From Siphonodentalium dalli (lineage: Eukaryota > Mollusca > Scaphopoda > Gadilida > Siphonodentaliidae), in the NCBI GenBank assembly GCA_032622095.1, contig CP136066.1, forward strand, positions 51,560,911 to 51,624,910: 64,000 bases of DNA, written 5' to 3'. Under the pieces are notes generated by a model. That model was not told the origin of the DNA and searched no databases. It saw only the letters and a list, made by a program, of their open reading frames with translations. This document shows, in pieces, positions 55,855 through 64,000 of this stretch. The translations under genes and the position numbers were made by a program. Position 1 is the first letter of the stretch. Every line of letters begins with the position of its first letter.

Positions 55855-57355
55855 GTGACCCACTTAAGTCACTTGATTATATCTTCTTACCTGTCATATT
55901 TATATGGCAATCAGGGCATTCACACAATGAGCTAGCAAAAAGAGATACGTAGAAGAAGCATTAAATGTATATTTATCATTCTATTGAAGAGATATACATA
56001 TATTCGTGTAAACTGAGAGACATCGAACCGTCAGAGGATTGCATATATATTATAACAAAATTGAGTCTGTTCCATTCAATACAGTTTCCACAAAAAAGTT
56101 ACAATTTGTCAAGAGATATGGAAGGCCTGTTCATAAATAGTGGTCACAGTGTGCAGTCAAATATAGTTTCTTCTGATATACAAGAAAATGCAGTTAGTAG
56201 CACAAGACTTTTCAGAATCCTCCCAATACTGACATCTGACAAGGGTTTTAGAACAGACTCATCGACTGACATAAACAACTCAAAATCTCGCTCTGTGCCT
56301 GGCACATATAGTTGATATATAGGCGCAGCAACATTTCGTTTAAACTGAGAATATTTAGCCAATATAAACACCATGAACAGAGTAGCACCTGGAAATTTCT
56401 TTGAAACATCTGTATCTTCAAGGAGATATGATAGCCAGGTGTCCTCGAGATCTTAGTCCAACCCACTAGAGTGATTGATACATCTCAACTTGAATATGTA
56501 AAACCCAATTATCATCTTTTATCGAACTAATGTGTTCATGATGTCCATGTATCATCTAATGTATACGCAGTTGTAAATACATAAATACTTCATTATTGGT
56601 GGAACGGATTAATCGCGATAAACAGAATGACAATTGACAAGGTGAGCCACTAATTATATTCCATGACTGTAATAATCATGTTTTGTGATGCTATTTGAAT
56701 ATACAATTTATGAGAAAACGTATAACACTTTAAGCAAGAGCATTTTCTATTCCCAACAAATATCCACAACACACAGAGGGTTTCACATCGCATTAACCTG
56801 TGGAACGCCGGGTAACCCTGCTAGTGATCTTATAAATAGGGACTTTTGTATTACGCGCATATATGGCAAATTTTTTGATGTTTTGCTGCGTTCCAAAATT
56901 AGACATATCTAATTGCGCGATGTGATATCGTTGTGATTGAGCATAACTGAGAAATGAGAGGTGTTTTATCCCACCATGCATCGTTGATATACTAAATATA
57001 TTAACAGCCTGATTTCTTGATGGTTTCCTCTACTGTACAGTGAATTCACCCATCCCTTTAGATAACCATATATTGTGTATACCTGTCCTTATTCAGCTAC
57101 TATAAAATAATTATCAACTTGGATGCTTCTTATAAAATATATATTACTCGAATCATAAAGTCATAAAATTCCTATATACATTTTATTTTAAAATTAGTAT
57201 CGATAAAAAAATCGTTCAAAAATAGTTATAACCATCGTAACGAACAAAAAGCTGGTCCAGAATATTACGGTGTTTCCGAAGTAAGAGATACAGATGGCCT
57301 TCGGTATATATATGTTGCAAATTAGTAATAACTTGAAAATGTCCTCAAGAATTTA
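55855..57355. other. Unannotated stretch; open frames without family
   Basis: A 116-residue plus-strand frame (55965-56315) and a 76-residue minus-strand frame (56374-56144) overlap. Neither shows a recognised motif, signal peptide or flanking splice sites good enough to call an exon. If one is real, the minus frame (with YVPGTERDFELFMSVDESVL) looks slightly more protein-like. Not called. Confidence 0.3.
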
Positions 57356-57359
57356 AGAG

Positions 57360-57490
57360 TATAGTATAATATGAATGCGATATTATCCACAAAACACACT
57401 TCGTTTGAGCCGGGCGTTTGTTTATATACATCATCAAATAGTGAGCGATATGCAAAACACTCAACACCGTCAGGTGGTGTCGGGAAAAAA
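57360..57490. repeat. Dispersed repeat (relative of 19735-20050)
   Basis: ATGAATGCGATATTATCCAC then AAAACACAC.T..GTTTGAGCC, TTTGTTTATATACA and GCAAAACACTCAACACCG follow the same order as on the opposite strand at 19.9-20.05 kb. Both strands are open for 78-93 residues here, without recognised domains. Confidence 0.5.
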
Positions 57491-57743
57491 ATCCAGACAC
57501 GTATGTGCATTTCTGGCTTTAGACAATTTTTGGGTACCCACTGACCCAAAAGCCAATATCTTTTTCCGTTTTTCAAACTGTTTTTACGACCTGTTGACCG
57601 CACTGAGTTAGTCCAATTAAGTCGAATGTAGAGAATCCGCTATATTGGACCGAGTCGCCAGGCCACTTATAATAATTGTTCGTGTGATAACCCATATGGT
57701 GGACGTGGTATTTAAATAATTACCTCTCTTGATATTAATAGCA

Positions 57744-57800
57744 GTGGTGGATCAGGATTTCTCCCAAAGCAGGGGCTATATATCGTCCCGAAAGCTACCA
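57744..57800. mobile_element. Worn TE end (relative of 27170-27210)
   Basis: CAGTGGTGGATCAGGATTTC then TCCCAAAGCAGGGGCT resembles GGTGGCGCCAGGATCTCCCC then AAAGCAGGGGCT near 27.18 kb. CAGTGGTGG is a hAT-type start. No partner end was seen. Confidence 0.4.
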
Positions 57801-57804
57801 GGCG

Positions 57805-59075
57805 GGGGTGGCTAACTCTGAGCTATTTAAGTAAAACATATTATATTATTGTACCTTCTTGCCCAGGTTATTTCGACCGATACATTCAACTAAGTCCCTT
57901 GGCGATTTGAATCTTTCGAGACCCCACGCCAAACAAGCATCATGGTCGAACAATGTTCTATATCAAGCCTGCATATATATGCCAGACGTGTCGCTTCTGA
58001 TGTTCGTGCATCAATATCATGCCATAATTATATCACACAGACTTGACTAATTTCCGCACCCGCAAGAGAAGACATGTTTTGGACTGGCCTTAAATGTCCT
58101 GATAGCAGACAGTTTGACTTCGCTTAACACTACTCACTTGTCTGGCCTGTTAAAAATGAATCGCTCGCGCGCAGATGATTAATGTTGTCAATTATTGTGG
58201 CCATGTAAATTGTAAAATGATATTTTTGAGGTAAGATTAAATATTGTTTGAATCAAAGTAGGAAAAGTTTATATTTGTTGTCTATAAGGTAGCAGTACAC
58301 GATTTATCGAGGTTTTAAAAATAGAAAAATAAGTATCTGGAAGCCATATCAGCCAGTGTAGCCTGCATTAAGTGTGTCATTACTGGTTTGAAGGTTTAAT
58401 TATTTTACAAAATGGGAAAGGTCTCAAAAAAGTGGAAAATTTGGATACGCAACAGGATTTATCGTATTCAGTGAAGGCCAACTCTGTTATTGGTTACAGG
58501 AAAAGAGCACGATTTCTCTCCCCTGAATTCTGTCATCTGCGCTTGGAAGACATTGCTTTCAAATTGATACGATAACGTTTTTTCTATTTCAAATATCTCT
58601 CAGCTCTAACATAGCTCTATCGGGTGGAAGAAGCTTATTTACTGACATTCGCTCTGTCATGGTCTGTTTTGGGGTTGAATATGATCAACTTGAGTAAAAA
58701 ATGGGTAAAATTTATCGTTCTGTGTGTGCAATCTAAGGGGCATAACTCAATGACATATTATACAAAGAAGCTAAAGTACAGACATATGTTTACACCTAAA
58801 ATTTCTGTCGAAATTAAAACATGCTTGATGGGACCCATACCAAAGATAATGGCTCAGCATTGATTTGAAGTAAAGTACCCACTCCCAGGTTAACCAAAAT
58901 TGCTGGAAATCGTGTATTGCTACCTAAGCCAAGAGATATACACTAAATACAGGTAGGAAAATCATACTATCTGAACAATTTCAATCCATTTTGATCTGAA
59001 AGTTCCAACTAATGTGAAGCCACGCCCCCTGTCGCCACGTCCCCCTGTCACCGCGTCCCCGACTCTCTATCTGAA
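57805..59075. other. Non-coding stretch; 3' flank of the PAN-type gene
   Basis: On the minus strand this is downstream of the stop codon of the 59.1-kb exon, so part of it should be its 3' UTR. No unambiguous AATAAA was fixed by eye. CACGCCCCCTGTCGCCACGT then CCCCCTGTCACCGCGTCCCC is a GC-rich two-copy repeat just after the stop (59019-59062). Confidence 0.35.
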
Positions 59076-59077
59076 AT

Positions 59078-59346
59078 CTACTTGTTAATGTAGAGACAGT
59101 TTCTGTGATATCCAGTCCATCCGGGATTGATGTACCAGGCACCCGGAATTGCGTCCACATCCAGTTTCCCCACAACAGCTGTATGACAAACGCCACTAAC
59201 GTGAAATTCGAAGAACACGCACGCATACAATGCATTCGAACACTTTGCCGCACACGAGGTTACTGTGTGACCATTCTGTTGCTCTTGGTTGTTGTTGAGA
59301 ACGATCTTTGCTGAGCTGTAGTAGGTCGAGCCGTACTTATCACAGC
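59078..59346 (-). CDS. Terminal exon with PAN/apple-like domain
   Basis: On the minus strand a good acceptor (TGTATTCTCTTCCAG) precedes an exon that is open for 88 codons to a TAG. It starts in phase 1. The protein begins CDKYGSTYYSSAKIVLNNN and contains TVTSCAAKCSNALYACVFFE, then SGVCHTAVV, and ends WTGYHRNCLYINK. The pattern S-C-A-x-x-C, followed by A-C-V-F-F-E and a G-x-C about ten residues later, fits PAN/apple domains, which bind proteins or sugars in secreted molecules; mollusc genomes have many. The domain is close to the usual length of 75-90 residues and ends the protein. Upstream exons were not found between here and 64 kb, so the gene is partial. The C-terminal Cys pairing with the first Cys is typical of apple domains. 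Confidence 0.55.
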
Positions 59347-59349
59347 CTG

Positions 59350-59900
59350 GAAGAGAATACATTCAATGTAAACACCCGGAGGAGACTGGCGGCTATTTAG
59401 TGACACGCATTTAAACAAAAATATATTTTAGGCATCATAAATGAACTATGTTATTGTTATAGACTTATATATGCGCGTATTATGTTTATCCAATTGTGTA
59501 AATATTCAAAATATTCAATATGCATGTCATTAACAATTATAAATATTATGTCGTCCACCATTATTAATTGTAACACTTTATATCTCCGTCTTGCTCAGTC
59601 TTTGCATTCACTTTGCAGTCACTGCCCCAGTATGGGGAAAGCCGACTAGCGAGAGATTACATATCAATCGGGAACATGTGAACAGTAAACAGAAATAAGT
59701 TCCACTCAGCAAACTTCTCGAAAACTTGTGGGTAGAAAATGTCATGATTGAATCATTCATAAAGACAGGAACTTGTTAAGTTGTTCAATGGTCAACAAGT
59801 AGTTGAAACGTGTTTGAGTTAAATTTTAATATCAGTTTAAACTTTATGAGATTGTGTTAATTATTTTTGAATAATCTATGAAGAAGATATTGTTTATGCA
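59350..59900. other. Presumed intron of the PAN-type gene
   Basis: On the minus strand this lies directly before the terminal exon. No further exon was recognised. Confidence 0.3.
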
Positions 59901-59909
59901 TTATATAAA

Positions 59910-60850
59910 ACTAGGGGGTTGCCCGTCACAAAATGACGGGTATATACATGTTCGTTGTCATTTTCTAGTGTCCGCATTCATGGACACATGGAATGGTCAT
60001 GCTTCTCTTTTTTCGTTAATGGATGCGCGTTGGAACACTTTATTTCACTAAAACTCTATTTCTACACACCCAGTCTACATATGCGCATGCACAAATTGAA
60101 CGAAACAAAATCAGTATATTATTTAAATACTACCATGCACCAACTGAAACATACTCAATACAGGAGCCTTCATTCAGGAGCTTGTTGCACATTTTGAACG
60201 GACCCACTTTGGAACCTGTATTCCGCATGCCGCCTAATTATCACACGCCTGCACTGTGCGGTTCATTTGTATGAACACTTTTCAATAAAATTGTATTTTT
60301 ACCCCACCCCATCTCCCCAACACATGTATATGCATGCACATATGGAACGCAACAATCAAAATATTGTACTTTATCTATACTGAAACAGGCTCAATTCGGG
60401 AAACTTTATTCACCGGGGAGGGGTCTACAGCCCCTTTCTGCGCATCGCGCACATTATATATGATCTTGAACTGCGTGAGCTTCGCGCACATATAGGGAGC
60501 TTGCAGCACATTTTAAACGGACCCCCTTTGGAACCTGTATTCAGCATGCAGCCAAACGATCACACGCCACGCATTGCGCGGCCCATTTGTATGAAAACTT
60601 TATTTCAATAATACTGTATTTATTGATGCCCCCACCATCATCTCCCCAAACCCACGTATATGCATGCACATATGGAACGCAAGAATCAAGATATTTTACT
60701 TTATCTATAGGGCCTATACTAACTGCAACAGGCTCTATTCGGAATCTTTACTTAGCGGGGGAGGGGTCTGCAGCCCCTTAGTGAGCTTCGCGCACATTAT
60801 ATGAATTTAAACTGCGTGCGCTTCGCGCACATTGTGATCTATTAAACATT
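59910..60850. repeat. Tandem repeat, ~320-330-bp unit, about 2.7 copies, with a hairpin lead
   Basis: It starts with TTGCCCGTCACAAAATGACG then GGTATATAC, a small hairpin (CCCGTCA/TGACGGG). ACATTTTGAACGGACCC.CT then TTGGAACCTGTATTC recurs about 319 bp later. CATATGGAACGCAA recurs at a spacing of 330 bp. GGGGAGGGGTCTACAGCCCC and CTTCGCGCACATTATAT occur in each unit. AGGGGTCTACGG and GTGCGCTTCGCTGATAT at 11.9 kb are related. It may be the tail or core of another Pearl/Helitron-like element. Confidence 0.6.
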
Positions 60851-60854
60851 TATT

Positions 60855-63540
60855 CTTTTATCAGATTTGCACTCAACCGAAAGATTAAAAGAGTAGGAAT
60901 TATTATTACTCATACAAAGAGTAGTTTTGCTATAGCCTGATAGGGAAGCGATTGAGATATACACAAATTAAGTGTACACATCTAAGATATCTACACTTTT
61001 TTGAGTATACAGTGACCACGTGCCGATGTGCAACGTCATTTTCGCGCACGTCATTATTTTAGTAACGCCATTTTGTCTGAACTTGATGAGTGCATAAAAT
61101 ATTCTTTATCCGTGGGAATCGTTGAATTTTCATGTGAGTACAGATTGTCGACATGTCGGAATCGTGGTAGAGGAAACACGGCAATGTTTTGGGTTCATTA
61201 TTTTTCATTTAGTTGTGGAATTTCATTGAAAACACCAACATAAATCGTACCATTCTTGGTTAGGCAGGCCTGTACTTTAGATTTTTAATTAATAATTCAC
61301 ATCATCATCTGACTCTCACGATATATTTAATGCCCCAACGAAATTTATTATTTAAACTGAACTGAAAACGAACTGCTGATGCCAGTGATTGGCGGCAGAC
61401 TTTCAAGAACACAGTTAAAATTTAAGTGTTAGTGCCGATCACAAAACCTATCACAGTGAAAGTGTACCCTTCGATTTCGATTCGGCTAGGTTAACGAATT
61501 CCGTAATTCCAACTTATTATATACTCCTCATTCACTGATTCAGTCATTGACCTTCACCTTGGCGGGAGATTTGTCGATTCCGATTTTGTTTTTGTCAACA
61601 ACATTTTTTTGTTTCATTTCATCCTCATCTGAGTCATCATTCATCATCGTCTAAATTCTAATATCATTATCGTCGACATAATCAAGCAGTGTGATACACG
61701 GCATCGTGATGTACGTGACAGAAATGATAAAACTTCACAAAATATGAAGATACATGGATGTGTGATACTGATCAGCTGATAGGAAAATAAATTTACTTTA
61801 AAAAGACACACCTTTTAAAAAGTTTTATAACAATTGAGCAACCCATTCAATAGATATGGCCATTTACACATCTGAAATATCCAAATTTGTTCTGCCGCTA
61901 CTACCAGTCTACCAGTAGGCAGTACCATTTAGTTACCGCAGTCACCAGTGCACCGACACAGTATTAACCTGGGACGATGCCCTGTGGCGATGTCACAATT
62001 TAATTTTCTAAGACTTAATAACTAAATTAGTAAATAAGGCCATTAACTTAAGCCTTAAGCCAGGGTTATTTTTATGTGTCTTAAAAAACAGGGGGCCTAA
62101 AATTATATGTACTAGTAGGCATCCACACTGACGATAATGGACACACCTGCAGTCTCAGTCGGCGTGAGAATGAAATGTTGCCGTAAATAATTGCCGTCTG
62201 CTTCAATTCAGACTATATTTTTTTCCGTAGTTTTGATAAAGGCATCACAATGACGAAACCGCAAAAAATTGACCATCGGTCGCATATTGATCTTATAGTA
62301 GGCCTACTGGTTACGTATTAAACAGGGACTGAAAGAACTGCATGGTTGTTTGATCGATGAATGGAAGAAAATGACCTTACAAAAAATATAAACACGTGTG
62401 CATTTATGTAGAAAACACTGTCAGGTGACACTATGCGTAACTGGTGCATTTGTGTATATTATAGAAATGCACACGGTGTGCATATGTATAAAACATTATG
62501 ACAACGACCCAATCAGCCATACTGGCCATAGAATTTCTTTAAATTTTGCTGATACGGATATATAAAACTTAAGAATATTATCATAGAATTATTATGTATT
62601 TGGTGCCAGCAATTTTCTATCGCTCCTTCATATTGAATTTAAAGACTGAAATTGAACTTTGACCCATTTCACTCATATCTCTGGGAATAGGTACTGTTTA
62701 TCAGTAAAAAAAGGCATTAAAGACATGTATACATGTATTATGGACTTGTTCCGGTACCGTACGGTACATAAAACTGATGAGTTAGTAGTCAGGCGCTATG
62801 CCAACAGGGGGAATGTAGCATTCTACGAATATTGTTAAACATTTCAAGCAAATTGTCGGTACCACTCTATAGAAAACAATGTCTGAACTACGCTGAATTG
62901 TAAATATTTACATCTCGATTCGGGATGCAACTTTCGGCGATAAAGTAAGGAAAACAAGTTTGCCATCGACAGTCACTGAATTAAATTAATATGTAAGAAT
63001 GACGATGCGTGTTGTCAAATTGAATATAATATTTGTAAAACTAACTACTTTCAGCAAAATTATTCAACATTTATATTTGAATACCCTACCCAAGCGTTTC
63101 ACATCACTTTACTATAATTTTCTTTTATAGGCATAAAGTTTCATAAACAAATTAAATAAGTCCAACACACAATAACGATTATTCATATTATGCCAGTGTT
63201 TTGAATATACAGCACAAATGTTAACCAGCCAAAAGTAGGAACACTTTTATTGACAGAAAATCACAATGTCATGACGTTGTTTTGTCACATCCCTAAACGT
63301 ACCTTTAAATTGGGTGTCTTATTCACATGTACCGGTACGGCAATTGTTTTTCTAGATTTTTTTCAGAACAATTTATTTTGACAAAAGCTGGATTCAGCCA
63401 TACAAAACTGAAATATGTGATGAACATAGCATTGGTGAAATCTTTTTAGGAAAAATTTTGGTCCCCTGATCTCATAAAGTTGCATGATCTGATGATTTAA
63501 ACTTTGAATTTCACAATCTCATATAAAAAATGGAGCTCAG
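60855..63540. other. Unannotated non-coding stretch
   Basis: The longest frame is 71 residues (61028-61243) without a recognised motif. CTACCAGTCTACCAGTAGGC at 61.90 kb is a short local repeat. No gene was recognised. Confidence 0.35.
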
Positions 63541-63547
63541 CTCTGAA

Positions 63548-63642
63548 AAGATCCTCATGCCATGCAGCGATATGGCGAGGTGACTTGGAATTGATCCAAA
63601 TATCCTCATGTCGATCGTTAAATAGGCGAGGTGGCTTTGACG
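63548..63642. repeat. Two-copy tandem repeat (~52 bp)
   Basis: GATCCTCATGCCATGCAGCG then ATATGGCGAGGTGACTT and TATCCTCATGTCGATCGTTA then AATAGGCGAGGTGGCTT are diverged copies. Confidence 0.55.
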
Positions 63643-64000
63643 GCTGGCTCTAGATTTCAAGCAATTATATGCTATATATGAGATTGTTTGTTTTGAAATT
63701 TGAAATGATCAGTTTTATGTTTCTTTTCCACAACTTGGGAAGGGGTATCCACTCTCCAACTTCGAATTTGGAATATCCTAGCTGCATGGGTCAGCGTCCC
63801 AGAATCTCGACATTCTTGTAAATATCAATCACATTTCTTTAAAAAACATTACATAAATTTATGACAGTCTACATTGAGGGTTCCTGAATTATTTTAGACT
63901 TCCAGTCATATATAGTTTGTGATATGGCTTTTATGCGTGGAACTTGTGTGATCGGAGTACATAAACTCACCCCTCTGTCATCACATGACTGATTCAATTT

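Noticed and set aside
55965-56315. 116-residue plus-strand frame and its overlapping minus-strand frame
   Set aside because: No recognisable domain and no clear splice sites. Left uncalled because one could still be an exon of unknown type.

Overview
The window is non-coding-rich eukaryotic DNA with an AT-rich base composition. The best inference is a lophotrochozoan animal, most likely a mollusc. The reasons are an intron-split EGF-like exon, LINE fragments whose 3' ends carry the AATAAA plus (ATCA)n type of tail, an APE-type LINE that opens with a 2A-like peptide, and 'Pearl'-like elements in which a TCTG microsatellite is joined to tandem cores of about 145 bp. No bacterial gene layout, rRNA, tRNA or CRISPR array was recognised. 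Species-level identity cannot be decided from the sequence alone.

Host genes appear only as scattered exons. On the + strand, exons at 1378-1488 (a six-cysteine EGF module), 4042-4119 (a five-cysteine module) and 15588-15751 (a Cys-containing exon) have good splice sites, and all have compatible phase-1 junctions. They could belong to one secreted or cell-surface multidomain gene with long introns. On the - strand, 59346-59078 is a terminal exon with a PAN/apple-like cysteine pattern, and 15108-14833 could be a first exon with a signal peptide. Nearly every other long reading frame lies in repeats and looks like chance.

The rest is mobile and repetitive DNA. Left part (1-20 kb): hairpin elements, an inverted tandem array (4.25-5.1 kb), a satellite of about 190 bp (6.6-8.26 kb), and a minus-oriented Pearl-like array (9.6-12.2 kb) split by a 1.3-kb hAT-like element with about 77-bp inverted ends. 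A decayed LINE ORF1-only copy follows (17.28-18.52 kb). Middle (21-32 kb): a broken full-length APE-type LINE (21.2-24.8 kb, minus) with a 2A-like motif, and a 1.23-kb non-autonomous hAT element with an exact 8-bp target duplication (27.87-29.10 kb).

At 32629-37788 there is a 5160-bp element with 47-bp terminal inverted repeats and an exact 9-bp target duplication (CGAAAAGAT). It is filled with nested palindromes built from a CGCTTAAGCG-type motif. Right part (39-64 kb): several foldback hairpins, and two unrelated foldback elements of the same unusual design, in which each terminal arm is itself a near-perfect hairpin of matched length (45840-46295 and 53051-53303). It also holds a 1.67-kb element with 130-bp inverted ends (46539-48204), a large Pearl-like array with alternating A/B subunits (53.6-55.85 kb), and a 320-330-bp tandem repeat (59.9-60.85 kb). 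The most unusual content is this set of hairpin-armed foldback elements and the TTAAGCG palindrome array.
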